Positions 51,191 to 61,201 of a DNA stretch of 64,000 bases are shown in pieces. The position numbers and the translations under genes are program-made. This stretch comes from Deltaproteobacteria bacterium (GTDB lineage: Bacteria; Myxococcota_A; UBA9160; UBA6930). How positions within the stretch are numbered: position 1 is the stretch's first letter; every line of letters starts with the position of its first letter. The stretch covers positions 1 through 64,000 of the forward strand of contig JAJDAP010000127.1 in NCBI GenBank assembly GCA_029261795.1, read 5' to 3'. The notes under the pieces are model-generated. The model was given only the letters and a program-made list of their open reading frames with translations. It was not told where the DNA came from and searched no databases.

Positions 51191-51856
51191 ATGCGTCACC
51201 TCGCTGCCCTTGCAGTTGCAATCCTCTTTGCCGCGCCGGCATCGGCCATCACCGTCGATTTCACGGACGCAGTGTGGGCCGGCGCGAATCCGATCATCAA
51301 TTTCCCCCCGATTTCGACGCCGACCTTTACGGTCAACATCGGCGGAGTCGACGTCACCGCGACGGTGATCATGGGCACGGGCGCTTTCGGCGCTGGACCC
51401 TCGCTCATCACGGATACCGTCAATCAAACGCCCATCAATCCGCCGTCCCTTCCGAACGGGATGGGTGTCGCGGTGGGGATCGACTCCTCGGAGATCGATC
51501 GCGTCGAGATCCTGCGCATCTCCTTCAGCACGCCCGTCACCATCGACAGCTTCCTCGTGAGCCGTTTCTTCCAGATCGGCGTCAAGGGCGACGCCGCCAA
51601 CGAGCTCGGCCTCTACACCCTCGAGGGCGGGGCCACGGTCCAGTTCGAGGCAACCGCCAGCGACCCCGACGAAGGACGCCAGGCGTTCGCCGTTGGCGGT
51701 GGGCTGGTGAGCTTCATCGACTTCAGTGCACCGGGACCCCTCGACAACGATTTCAGCCTCGTGTCGATCAACTTCACCGTACCGGAACCGACGACCATGG
51801 CGCTGCTGGGCTGCGTTGGCCTGTTCGCCGTCGGTAGCCGGCGCCGGAGCGCCTGA
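51191..51856 (+). CDS. PEP-CTERM secreted protein
   Basis: A 221-aa exported protein. The signal peptide is about residues 1-19 (MRHLAALAVAILFAAPASA), and a middle domain is rich in beta strands (Thr/Val/Ile/Asp). The C-terminal sorting signal VPEPTTMALLGCVGLFAVGSRRRSA has the parts Pro-Glu-Pro, a hydrophobic helix and an Arg tail. Such signals are recognised by exosortase EpsH/XrtA, so the genome should contain one, usually with an exopolysaccharide locus. The function of the mature protein is unknown. The ATG at 51191 has AGGAG 9 bases upstream. Confidence 0.85.
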   Translation: MRHLAALAVAILFAAPASAITVDFTDAVWAGANPIINFPPISTPTFTVNIGGVDVTATVIMGTGAFGAGPSLITDTVNQTPINPPSLPNGMGVAVGIDSSEIDRVEILRISFSTPVTIDSFLVSRFFQIGVKGDAANELGLYTLEGGATVQFEATASDPDEGRQAFAVGGGLVSFIDFSAPGPLDNDFSLVSINFTVPEPTTMALLGCVGLFAVGSRRRSA

Positions 51857-51899
51857 TCGCATCCAGCTGAGATCCGATTGATCGATTGGCGGCCGCTGC

Positions 51900-52478
51900 T
51901 CACCCCCGAGCGGCGGTCGCTTTCAGTTTGGCCTTGCCGTCCTCGACGACGACCTTGAAGCGGACCTTCCTGGCGCCGTACTTCTCGCGGATCGCGCTCT
52001 CCTGCTTGGCGAGGAGTGCGTCGAGTTTCTCGCGGGTTACGCCCTTGGCGCCCTGGCCGGTCGCCTCGCGCGCCGAGATGTACGCTTCGAAGACATCCGA
52101 GCGATCGTCCATGGCCTCGCGGTTGGCGGTCGCGGTGGAAGCCTGGTCCTTGCTCTCGTTGCGCGAGCGATCCTTCAGGTCGGCCTTGAACAGATGGCGT
52201 TCGTAGGTGCCGGCCTCGATCTTGCGGAGCGTCTCATCCCAGTGGCGCCGGAACGAGAAGTAGCGCGAGCGCAGGTTGTTGAACTTGAAGCGCATGCCCG
52301 TGTTCTTGATCGGACTCTGGGCGTAGAGCTGCACGTACTTCTGCACCTCGGCTCGCGTCTGCAGCGGCTCGCGCTTGCGGGTGCCCATGAAGTATTGCTC
52401 GTACTCGAGCTTCAGCTGCTTGATGCGGATGTCGATCAGATGGAGATCCGCTTCGATATCCGTTCCGAACTCGGCCAT
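51900..52478 (-). CDS. MXAN_5187-type C-terminal domain protein
   Basis: A 192-aa charged helical protein. The core, about residues 15-100, contains IKQLKLEYEQYFMGTRKREP, NTGMRFKFNNLRSRYFSFRRHW and IEAGTYERHLFKADL, a pattern I associate with the MXAN_5187 C-terminal domain of myxobacteria and relatives. The function is unknown. Arg/Lys/Glu richness suggests an RNA- or protein-binding role, but this is a guess. It is convergent with the PEP-CTERM gene. Confidence 0.65.
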   Translation of the reverse strand: MAEFGTDIEADLHLIDIRIKQLKLEYEQYFMGTRKREPLQTRAEVQKYVQLYAQSPIKNTGMRFKFNNLRSRYFSFRRHWDETLRKIEAGTYERHLFKADLKDRSRNESKDQASTATANREAMDDRSDVFEAYISAREATGQGAKGVTREKLDALLAKQESAIREKYGARKVRFKVVVEDGKAKLKATAARG

Positions 52479-52590
52479 GTGGGGCGTATCGGCCCGGTCT
52501 GATCCATGCTTGAGGCGGTTCCCCTACGCCCTCGGAGCCGTTGTTTCCCCTCTCGAGGCCCGGCCTCGCGCAGGCCGATGAGACCCTCAC

Positions 52591-53757
52591 ATGACGAGAA
52601 TCTGGCTTCACGACGCCATTCTGCTCGACCCCGACGCAGCCGAACCGGCCGCCGGCTGCCTGCTGCTGGAGGGCGACCGCATCCTGGCGAAGGCTCCGCC
52701 CTCGGCTCCGCCGCCCGAGGGGGCGAAGCGGGTCTCGCTTTCAGGCCAGGCGCTGGCGCCCGGTTTCCTCGATCTTCACTATCACGGCCGGTTGATCTTT
52801 ACGCCGCCCGAGGCCGCTGCAGCCGAGCTTGCCAGGGCAGCCCGGCGGCTGGTCAGGCACGGCGTGACTGGCTTCCTGCCCACCACCATTGCCTGGGCCG
52901 CGCCGACGCTCATGACGCAGGTATCCGCCTGGGCGAAAGCTTGTGACGCGCGTCATGAACCCGGCCAGGCCGCTCGCCTGGGGCTTCATCTGGAGGGCCC
53001 CTGGATCCGTCCCGAAGCGGCCGGGGCCCAGCCGAAAGCTGGGATCTGCCCGTTCGAACCCGCATTCGGCGCCGAGCTCCTCGACCGTGGCGAAGGCACG
53101 ATTCGCATGGTCACCCTGGCCCCGGAGGCCGAGGGTTCTTTGTCGTTGCAGGCCGAGTTGGCCAGGCGCGGGGTCGTCGCATCGCTGGGCCATTCCCACG
53201 CCGACGCTGCTCTCACGACGGACGCGATCGAGGCCGGGGCCACCCATGTCACCCACCTCTTCAATGCGATGGGTCCTCTCCATCACCGGACGCCCGGGTT
53301 GGCGGGCATTGCGCTGAGCGACGACCGGCTGAGCTGCGATCTGATCTGCGACGGCGTTCACGTGGATCCCGCTGTGGTAAAGCTGGCCGCTCGCGCCAAG
53401 GGGGAGCGTCTGTCCCTGATCACAGATCGCGTCGAACCCGTCGATGACGCACCGGCCGCGCGTCACGATCCGGGCCTCGAGCTCGGCATGGCCCCGGACG
53501 ATGGCCGCGCACTCCGGCTACCGGATGGCACGCTTGCCGGTAGCCGCCTGCGCCTGGACCAGGCCGTGCGCAACGCGATTTCCTTCGGCGCGATGACACG
53601 CCAGCAGGCGATCCAGGCGGTGACCCTGCGCCCGGCCAAGGTGCTGGGTCTCGAGGCCGAGCGCGGCAGCTTCCGCAAAGGTGCGCGCGCGGATCTGGTC
53701 GTTCTCGACGAGACCAACCATGTCACCGAGACCTGGCTCGCGGGTGCCCGGGTCTAA
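52591..53757 (+). CDS. nagA: N-acetylglucosamine-6-phosphate deacetylase
   Basis: A 388-aa amidohydrolase that deacetylates GlcNAc-6-P in amino-sugar recycling. The motifs run in order: APGFLDLHYHG (metal His-x-His, about residues 56-66), LGLHLEGPWI (metal Glu), SLGHSHADA and THLFNAMGPLHHR (metal His residues), CDGVHVDP and LITDRVEP (catalytic Asp, about 278). No nagB is adjacent. A recycling role fits with the lytic transglycosylase elsewhere in the window. Confidence 0.9.
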   Translation: MTRIWLHDAILLDPDAAEPAAGCLLLEGDRILAKAPPSAPPPEGAKRVSLSGQALAPGFLDLHYHGRLIFTPPEAAAAELARAARRLVRHGVTGFLPTTIAWAAPTLMTQVSAWAKACDARHEPGQAARLGLHLEGPWIRPEAAGAQPKAGICPFEPAFGAELLDRGEGTIRMVTLAPEAEGSLSLQAELARRGVVASLGHSHADAALTTDAIEAGATHVTHLFNAMGPLHHRTPGLAGIALSDDRLSCDLICDGVHVDPAVVKLAARAKGERLSLITDRVEPVDDAPAARHDPGLELGMAPDDGRALRLPDGTLAGSRLRLDQAVRNAISFGAMTRQQAIQAVTLRPAKVLGLEAERGSFRKGARADLVVLDETNHVTETWLAGARV

Positions 53758-53769
53758 CGGGCCGGTGGC

Positions 53770-54393
53770 TCAGGAAATCGCCGCACCCCGGTAGAGCGTG
53801 CCGAACATGCGGGGCATGCCCTCGCCGACGAAGAAGTCGAAGTCCGGCAGCTCGAATTCGGCTTCGCGGATCAGCTGGTCGATCTTGCGGTTCAGGTTGC
53901 AGCCGCAACCGATCACGTTCTGCACGGAGTTGAAGCGCTGCTGCCAGCCTGCGACCGAAGGGTCGTCACTCAGGCCGTGTTCGATGAAGTGCAGCCGGGC
54001 GCCGGGCTTCAGCACGCGTTTGACCTCACGAAGGGCCGCCACCGGGTCGGGGATGGTGCAGAGCGTCCAGGTCACCGTTGCGGTGTCGAAGCGGCCGGAG
54101 TCGAACGGCAAGCCGCCATCGGCCGGGAGATGGTGCAGCTTCACCGGAAACCCGGCCGCCTCGATCCGACGCGTGACCTTCTCCGGCAACGCGTTCATCG
54201 GATCGACGGTGGAGAGAGACCCCACGGCCTCGGGGTAGTGCCGCAAGTTCAAGCCGGTACCGAATCCGATCTCGAGCACGTCGCCGTGGGCCGCTTCCAA
54301 CACCCCCGGCCGGAGCTCCTCCATCCCGCGCATCACGCGGTCGAGGATGTGGGGGAAGACGCGCTGCTCGTAGAAATCATGAATCATGCCCAT
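53770..54393 (-). CDS. Class I SAM-dependent methyltransferase
   Basis: A 207-aa methyltransferase. Motif I is VLEIGFGTGLNL (about residues 40-51), motif II STVDPMN, motif IV FDTATVTWTLCTIPDP and motif V VLKPGARLHFIEHG (about 132-145). The start is ATG 54393 (MGMIHDFYEQRVFP); a second ATG lies two codons later. The sequence resembles the ubiquinone/menaquinone-methyltransferase-like and phospholipid-methyltransferase-like group (METTL7-type), which ends with GCGCNLNR-type motifs as here. The substrate is not assigned. It converges with nagA. Confidence 0.82.
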   Translation of the reverse strand: MGMIHDFYEQRVFPHILDRVMRGMEELRPGVLEAAHGDVLEIGFGTGLNLRHYPEAVGSLSTVDPMNALPEKVTRRIEAAGFPVKLHHLPADGGLPFDSGRFDTATVTWTLCTIPDPVAALREVKRVLKPGARLHFIEHGLSDDPSVAGWQQRFNSVQNVIGCGCNLNRKIDQLIREAEFELPDFDFFVGEGMPRMFGTLYRGAAIS

Positions 54394-54458
54394 GGGCCTC
54401 AGGATACGCCGGTCATGGATCACAGCCCATGGCTCGCACCACGGAGTAGCATCTGCCC

Positions 54459-55948
<1,490 letters not shown>

Positions 55949-55952
<4 letters not shown>

Positions 55953-56407
55953 CGTTCCTTCGTGAGTCCCAACAGGCCGAACCAGCGTTCGTCCTGGCCG
56001 ACTTCCCTCAGCTCGCCCCAGGGCCCGGTCGGAATCGGCACGCCTTCGAGGCTGGCACTGGCAATCAAGCGCAGGCCGTCCACGTCCAGGGCGAATAGCG
56101 TCCTCGTCGCCTCCCGCTGGGACAGCAGCGCTTCCAACTCGAGCTGCCCGCTCTCGAGCTTGCAGGTTGCTCGGCCACCCTTCACTTCGTACTCCGCCAC
56201 GATCTCGCGCGAGATCGTGGCGAGTCGGAACACGCGCCGCCGGAGGCCCTGGTCCCAATCGAGAAGCTCGAGGACATAGGTCGCATCGCAGTCCGCACAG
56301 GAGACGATGCCGACGGCCAGCCCATCGTAGTAGTCCAGGATCAAGCGCTCACGAAACGGGAAGCTACCGGCTTCGGCGCCTAGCAAGTGTGAACAGAGCG
56401 GTTTCAC
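55949..56407 (-). CDS. Hypothetical protein
   Basis: A 152-aa soluble protein (MKPLCSHLLGAEAGSFPFRERL) with no signal peptide. A CADC motif (about residues 37-40) and several beta-like stretches (DGLAVGIVSC; ATYVLELLDWD) are visible. I recognise no family. The ATG overlaps the stop of the lipoprotein gene by 4 bases, so the two are co-translated and perhaps functionally linked. Confidence 0.65.
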
Positions 56408-56961
56408 GGTTCGAGCAGATCGGCCAGCGCCAACACCAGATCCGCCGGCAGTACGCTGGCCGGGCGGATTGCGAAGGCGCCGCCGCGCTGCCAGCTCCTT
56501 CCGATCTCGAACGCCGTGTTGCCACTCGCGACATCCGTCGCTCGCAGCGTGAACTGGATATCGCTCCGGGTCGAGATCAGGACCGGAACCGACAGGGTCA
56601 GCAAGGGGCCGAGCTCCGTGAAGTGGACTTCGATCAGCGTCTCGAGAGCATCGGCGCGAAGCGTTTCGACCAGGGCTTCGCGGTCCAGCTCTTCAGCTCG
56701 GCGGACGCCGCGAACCTCGGCGACTTCACCGCAGGACAGGGAGGCGAATGCGTCGGCGAGGCCCGTCGAGATCATCGCCTGCCTGCGCTCGGGTTCCTTC
56801 TGATCGCTCCGCCAGCTCACGGTCGGAACCACCACGACCCTGCCGAGCTGCCGCGATCCATTGCAGAGGGGCGCATCGGAAACCCGGGGTTGGTCCGAGG
56901 CCTCGATGCTGATGCAAGCAGAGAGCCCGACTGCGAGGAAGGCAAGCAGTAGTGCACGCAT
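56404..56961 (-). CDS. Putative lipoprotein of unknown function
   Basis: A 185-aa protein with signal peptide and lipobox (MRALLLAFLAVGLSACIS, Cys at about 17). The mature part has beta-rich segments (LGRVVVVPTVSW; IQFTLRATDVASGNTAF) and resembles envelope lipoproteins that form beta-barrel assembly or secretion accessories, but I do not recognise a family. The start is ATG 56961; an ATG at 56979 would lengthen the signal. It is co-transcribed with the hypothetical gene at 55949-56407 and probably the DUF1272 gene upstream. Confidence 0.7.
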   Translation of the reverse strand: MRALLLAFLAVGLSACISIEASDQPRVSDAPLCNGSRQLGRVVVVPTVSWRSDQKEPERRQAMISTGLADAFASLSCGEVAEVRGVRRAEELDREALVETLRADALETLIEVHFTELGPLLTLSVPVLISTRSDIQFTLRATDVASGNTAFEIGRSWQRGGAFAIRPASVLPADLVLALADLLEP

Positions 56962-56962
56962 C

Positions 56963-57193
56963 TCAGGCGTGCTTCCCATGGACGCGATTGCTAGAGGCCG
57001 GAGCGCCCTCGAGCGCGGCGGCGGGCCGGATCGGCCGACGCACCAGCTCGCCCCCGCAATTGGGACAGCGGCCGGCGAAGTGCGCCACGCAATCCGCACA
57101 GAATGTGCATTCGAAGCTGCAGATGTGCGCGCTCGTGTCGTCCGGCGTGAGATCCTGGTCGCAGCGCTCGCAGTTGGGTCGAAGTGCCAGCAT
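56963..57193 (-). CDS. DUF1272-type small zinc-finger protein
   Basis: A 76-aa protein with six or more cysteines: LRPNCERCDQDL, ICSFECTFCADCVA and GRCPNCGGELVRRP (about residues 4-55). The pattern matches DUF1272, a family of unknown function whose Cys spacing suggests two zinc sites. The start is ATG 57193 (MLALRPNCE); upstream frames exist but lack similarity. It lies divergently upstream of radA. Confidence 0.85.
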   Translation of the reverse strand: MLALRPNCERCDQDLTPDDTSAHICSFECTFCADCVAHFAGRCPNCGGELVRRPIRPAAALEGAPASSNRVHGKHA

Positions 57194-57274
57194 GGCGCTG
57201 ATGCTACCACGGCGCGCCATGTTAGGTCGGCGCGGCCTGGCGAGGGCACGGCTGATCGGGCACGCTCGCCGGTC

Positions 57275-58684
57275 ATGGCGAAGGCTCGCTCTGTCTACTG
57301 CTGCACCGAGTGCGGGACCCAGCACGCGCAGCTGCTGGGTCGTTGCACCGGGTGTGGCAGCTGGGAATCGCTGGTCGAAGAACCCGTCGCTGGCACCGGC
57401 GCGGCGGAGACGGCTCCCGGGAACCTGCTCGGGGAACGCCCGGCTCCGGGGGCAAGCGTTGGCGCAGGCTCGAAAGCGGCGATTCCGCTCCAGGCCGTGG
57501 ATGCGGACGCGGCGCCGCGCGTTCCGTCCGGTATTCCGGAGCTCGACCGTGTGCTGGGCGGCGGTCTGGTGCCGGGAAGCGTGGTGTTGCTCGGTGGCGA
57601 GCCCGGGATCGGCAAATCGACGCTTTGCCTCCAGCTCGCCTCGGCGATCGCCGCAAGTGGAGATCCGCTCCTCTACGTCACCGGCGAGGAGAGCCTCGAG
57701 CAGGTGCGGTTGCGCGCCGGGCGGCTCGGGGACGTGCCCGCTGGCCTGCTCGCGCTGGCAGAAACGCGGGTCGAGTCGCTCGCCGGGCCATGGCGGGAGG
57801 CCGCCCCGCGGGCCGTCCTGATCGACTCGATCCAGACGATGCACACCGATCGCATCGAGAGTGCGCCGGGCTCCGTCGCCCAGGTGCGCGAATCCGCAGC
57901 GTTGCTTTCGGCGACCGCGAAAGCCAACGGAACCGCCCTGATCCTGGTGGGGCACGTGACCAAGGAAGGCACCCTCGCGGGTCCGCGCGTGTTGGAGCAT
58001 CTGGTGGACGTGGTGCTCACCTTCGAGGGCGACCGCGGCCACCCGTTCCGGATGCTGCGTGCCTCGAAGAATCGCTACGGCTCGACCCAGGAGGTCGGCG
58101 TGTTCACGATGGGCGAGAAAGGACTGATCGCCGTCGAGAACCCGAGCGAGCTGTTCCTGGCGGAACGTCGCGTGGGTGCGCCGGGCTCCTGCATCGTTCC
58201 GACGATGGAAGGCAGCCGTCCAATGCTGCTCGAAGTGCAGGCGCTGCTGGCGCCCGCCGGCTACGGCACTGCGCGTCGTACCTGTCTCGGGATCGATGAT
58301 CAGCGGGTGGCCCTGCTGCTCGCGGTCCTCGACCGGCGCTCCAACGTCGACCTGCTTTCGCAGGACGTCTACGTGAATGTCACGGGCGGCGTTCGCGTCA
58401 GCGAGCCAGCCAGCGATCTCGCGGTGGCACTTGCCATGGTCTCGAGCCGCCTCGATATCCCGGTGCCCGGTGACGTCGCGGCCTGCGGGGAGATCGGTCT
58501 GGGTGGAGAGCTGCGACGGGTCGGCCGCATCGAGCATCGCATCCGCGAAGCGGAGCGCCTCGGCTTCCGCCGGGTTCTGGTCCCGGCGGGTGCCGCCGGC
58601 ATGATCGGAAGTGCCACCGCCATCGGGATCGACAATGTGGCCGAGGCCGTGGAGTGGTTGAGTACCCCTGGAAACGCCGTGTGA
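57275..58684 (+). CDS. radA: DNA repair protein RadA (Sms)
   Basis: A 469-aa RecA-like branch-migration helicase. The N-terminal C4 zinc finger is C10-x2-C13...C24-x2-C27 (TECGTQHAQLLGRCTGCGSW). Walker A is GEPGIGKST (about 108-116). The RadA-specific KNRYGSTQEVGVF is near 257, and the Lon-protease-like C-terminal domain has GLGGELRRVGRIEHRI. It works in recombination and natural transformation; a ComEA-like gene lies 1.2 kb downstream. The start is ATG 57275. Confidence 0.96.
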   Translation: MAKARSVYCCTECGTQHAQLLGRCTGCGSWESLVEEPVAGTGAAETAPGNLLGERPAPGASVGAGSKAAIPLQAVDADAAPRVPSGIPELDRVLGGGLVPGSVVLLGGEPGIGKSTLCLQLASAIAASGDPLLYVTGEESLEQVRLRAGRLGDVPAGLLALAETRVESLAGPWREAAPRAVLIDSIQTMHTDRIESAPGSVAQVRESAALLSATAKANGTALILVGHVTKEGTLAGPRVLEHLVDVVLTFEGDRGHPFRMLRASKNRYGSTQEVGVFTMGEKGLIAVENPSELFLAERRVGAPGSCIVPTMEGSRPMLLEVQALLAPAGYGTARRTCLGIDDQRVALLLAVLDRRSNVDLLSQDVYVNVTGGVRVSEPASDLAVALAMVSSRLDIPVPGDVAACGEIGLGGELRRVGRIEHRIREAERLGFRRVLVPAGAAGMIGSATAIGIDNVAEAVEWLSTPGNAV

Positions 58685-58732
58685 AAATCCGTTAACCCCG
58701 CGACAAAACTCCGCTTTTCGCACTTTTGACCT

Positions 58733-58761
58733 TTGACACGTGGAGCCGTCGCAGGTAGGCT
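58733..58761 (+). promoter_or_regulatory. Sigma-70-type promoter for the prenyl synthase, near-leaderless
   Basis: TTGACA (58733-58738), a 17-base spacer and TAGGCT (58756-58761). The -35 is perfect. Expected initiation about seven bases after the -10 falls within two bases of the ATG at 58770, predicting a leaderless or very short leader transcript. The 50 bases upstream are AT-rich. Confidence 0.55.
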
Positions 58762-58769
58762 CGCCAGCG

Positions 58770-59840
58770 ATGTCGGACCCTGGAGCCGCTCCCCTGGCGC
58801 CTTCTTCTCCCAGCCTCGCTTTGGCTTCAGCGCTCGCGCGCATTGCTCCGAACCTCGAGCAGGTGGAGCAGACCATGCGCGAGCAGCTGCCGACGAGCCA
58901 CGCCCTGATCGGCCTGGTCGGCGACCACGTGCTCGATTCCGGCGGCAAGCGGCTGCGGCCCGCGCTGGTCATGCTGTCCGCGGAGCTGTGCGGCTACGAC
59001 GGCCCGCGCCGGGTGCAGATTGCCGCGGCGCTGGAACTGCTCCACACCGCCACGTTGTTGCACGACGACGTCGTCGACCTCGCGGATACACGCCGCGGCC
59101 GCGCCGCCGCCCGTGCCATCTGGGGCAATCGCCGCGCCGTCCTGGTAGGCGACTACTTCTACTCGCGCGCCTCTTCGATGATCGTCGAGGATGGCGACAT
59201 CGACATTCTGCAGATCTTCTCCGAGGCCATCGGCAGCATGGCCGAGGGCGAGCTGATGCAGCTCGAAAAGAGCTTCGACCCGGATGTGACCGAAGCGCAC
59301 TACTACTCGGTCATCGATCGGAAGAGTGCCTCGCTGATCGCGGCCTCGTCGGACTCCGGTGCGGTGTTGGGTGGCGTCACCCGAGCAGAGCGCAGACGTG
59401 TCGCCGAATTCGGTCGCGAGCTGGGGCTGGCCTTCCAACTGCGCGACGACGCACTCGACTACAGCGCCGGGCTCGAAGTCCTCGGCAAGTCGCCGTTCAC
59501 CGACCTGCGAGAGGGAAAGATCACGCTGCCCCTGCTGCTCACCTTGAAGCGCTGTAGCAGCGCAGAGCGCGATTCCGTCGCCGCCGTCTTGAAGACGGCC
59601 CAGCGCCGCGCGCTGGAACTCGAGGCCGAGGGTGTGCGCACGCCCGAGGCCGTGATCACCGACGCTGAACTGGCACCGGTGCTCGAGCTGATCGGCCGCC
59701 ATCGCGGCGTCGAAGACACCGATCGTCGTGCCGCCGAGCATGTGAAGCGCTCGGCCGCATCCATCGCGCCTTTCCCCGACGGTCCCGCGAAAGACGCCTT
59801 GTTAGGCGCAGCATTGTACTCGGCCGAACGCGAAAGTTAG
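58770..59840 (+). CDS. ispB: Polyprenyl diphosphate synthase (octaprenyl/heptaprenyl type)
   Basis: A 356-aa trans-prenyltransferase. The first Asp-rich motif is LLHDDVVDLADTRRG (DDxxD) and the second FQLRDDALDYSA (DDxxD). GGKRLRPALV and GDYFYSRA are family blocks. The residue five before the first DDxxD is Leu, compatible with long-chain products for quinones, but chain length cannot be fixed. The start is ATG 58770; a GTG at 58740 would overlap the promoter. It provides the side chain of ubiquinone or menaquinone. Confidence 0.92.
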   Translation: MSDPGAAPLAPSSPSLALASALARIAPNLEQVEQTMREQLPTSHALIGLVGDHVLDSGGKRLRPALVMLSAELCGYDGPRRVQIAAALELLHTATLLHDDVVDLADTRRGRAAARAIWGNRRAVLVGDYFYSRASSMIVEDGDIDILQIFSEAIGSMAEGELMQLEKSFDPDVTEAHYYSVIDRKSASLIAASSDSGAVLGGVTRAERRRVAEFGRELGLAFQLRDDALDYSAGLEVLGKSPFTDLREGKITLPLLLTLKRCSSAERDSVAAVLKTAQRRALELEAEGVRTPEAVITDAELAPVLELIGRHRGVEDTDRRAAEHVKRSAASIAPFPDGPAKDALLGAALYSAERES

Positions 59841-59882
59841 GCCAAGACTCTCCTCGCCCCACGGGTCCCTCGGAGAACAACA

Positions 59883-60221
59883 ATGGATCGGACTCCCGTC
59901 CGACGCGGTGCCGCGCTGCTGCGCGCCATCGTCTTCGCCCTCGCATTTGCGGGGGCCCTCCCGGTGGCGATGGCCCCGGCGGCCTGGGCTGGGACCCTGG
60001 CCGGCGTGGTCAACGTCAATACGGCCAGCGTCGAGCAGCTGACGCTCCTGCCGGGAATCGGCGAGAGCCGAGCGGCCCAGATCGTCGCGCTGCGCAAGCA
60101 GAAGGGCAGCTTCCGGAAGGTCGAGACGCTGCTCGATGTGAAGGGCATCGGCGAGAGGAGCTTCAGCAAGATGAAGCCCTTCCTGACCCTCCAGGGCAAG
60201 ACGACCCTGGAGGTGAAATAG
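59883..60221 (+). CDS. ComEA-like helix-hairpin-helix protein
   Basis: A 112-aa protein with an N-terminal signal (ending about residue 36, AAWAGTLAG) and one HhH DNA-binding domain: VNVNTASVEQLTLLPGIGESRAAQIVALRK then GSFRKVETLLDVKGIGERS, shown here in family order. ComEA proteins bind incoming DNA in the periplasm during natural transformation; similar small proteins also exist outside competence. No other com gene is present. Confidence 0.88.
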   Translation: MDRTPVRRGAALLRAIVFALAFAGALPVAMAPAAWAGTLAGVVNVNTASVEQLTLLPGIGESRAAQIVALRKQKGSFRKVETLLDVKGIGERSFSKMKPFLTLQGKTTLEVK

Positions 60222-60237
60222 CCGCTCCAGCCCGGAC

Positions 60238-60275
60238 GCGGGGCCCGGCAGCCAGATCCTGGCACCGGGCCCCGC
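60238..60275 (+). terminator. Strong hairpin after the ComEA-like gene
   Basis: GCGGGGCCCGG (60238-60248) and CCGGGCCCCGC (60265-60275) form an 11-bp perfect stem. An inner GCCA/TGGC pair sits in the loop. It follows the ComEA-like stop by 16 bases. There is no T-tract, but stem strength supports termination. Confidence 0.6.
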
Positions 60276-60310
60276 CATCGCCCAGCGGCGATCCGCTAGC
60301 GTGGTCGGCC

Positions 60311-61201
60311 ATGCGTGCCGACCAACCCCTGCGTGCGGCCATCCTGGCCGCGTTCTGCTTCATGGCCCTGGCCGCAAGCGCTGCGGACCCGCCCGCGCGC
60401 AGGGTGATCTCGCTGAATCCATCGCTCACGGCCATGCTGCTGGCGATCGATGCGCAGGGCGTGTTGGTTGGAATCGACGAGTTCTCTGCGCGCCAGCAGC
60501 CCACGCTCGTGGCGTTGCCCCGGGTCGGCGGGCTCTACGACCCGAACCTCGAACGCGTCATCGCGCTCGAGCCGGACCTGGTGGTGCTGGTTCCGAGCGC
60601 CGAGCAGCGCGGCTTCCGCGAGCGCCTGGTCGAGCTCGGGATCGACGTGCTCGCGCTCGACCCGGTCTCGTTCGAAGACGTGGCTTCGGTGCTGGAGCAG
60701 CTGGGAGCGCGGGTCGGTCACAGTGCGCGGGCGAACGCGCGCGCGGCCGCGATCCGCGCCATGCGCGTCCGGGTGAGCCGAGTGGTCGAGAATGAGCCGC
60801 TGGTCCCCGCCCTGCTCGTGCTGCAACGCGACCCGCTCTTCGTCGCCGGCGCCGGTAGTTTCGTCGACGACATGATGCGCGCAGTAGGCGCGCAGAATCT
60901 CGGGGCCGAGCTTCGCACGGCCTGGCCACGGGCCTCGCGCGAGTGGTTGATCGCGGCGGCCCCGGAAGTCCTGATCGATACCTCGCGAGATCCGGAGCCA
61001 GCGGCGGAATTCTGGGCGCGCTGGCCGTCGATTCCGGCGGTGGCGAAGGGCCGGGTCCACCGAGCGACGGGCCAGGATGTGACCCTGCCAGGCCCCTGGC
61101 TCGATCAAGCGCTCTTGAACCTGCTCGACCTGGTGCGCCCGGGTTTCCGTGAGCGGATCGAAAGCGAAACGGAACATGCCGACGCAGGGCCGGACGCATG
61201 A
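60311..61201 (+). CDS. btuF: BtuF-like periplasmic substrate-binding protein
   Basis: A 296-aa exported binding protein of the cobalamin/helical-backbone metal-receptor family. The signal peptide is about residues 1-24 (ending LAASA). The two lobes contain RRVISLNPSLTAMLLAI and PRVGGLYDPNLERVIALEPDLVVL in order, typical of BtuF/FhuD. Together with the permease and ATPase genes it forms an importer. The cargo is probably vitamin B12 or another corrinoid; haem or siderophore is possible. Its end overlaps the btuC ATG by 4 bases. Confidence 0.85.
   Translation: MRADQPLRAAILAAFCFMALAASAADPPARRVISLNPSLTAMLLAIDAQGVLVGIDEFSARQQPTLVALPRVGGLYDPNLERVIALEPDLVVLVPSAEQRGFRERLVELGIDVLALDPVSFEDVASVLEQLGARVGHSARANARAAAIRAMRVRVSRVVENEPLVPALLVLQRDPLFVAGAGSFVDDMMRAVGAQNLGAELRTAWPRASREWLIAAAPEVLIDTSRDPEPAAEFWARWPSIPAVAKGRVHRATGQDVTLPGPWLDQALLNLLDLVRPGFRERIESETEHADAGPDA

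Noticed and set aside
60222-60310. Cobalamin riboswitch upstream of the BtuFCD-like operon
   Set aside because: The gap is only 89 bases and is filled mostly by a terminator-type hairpin; no B12-box sequence is visible.
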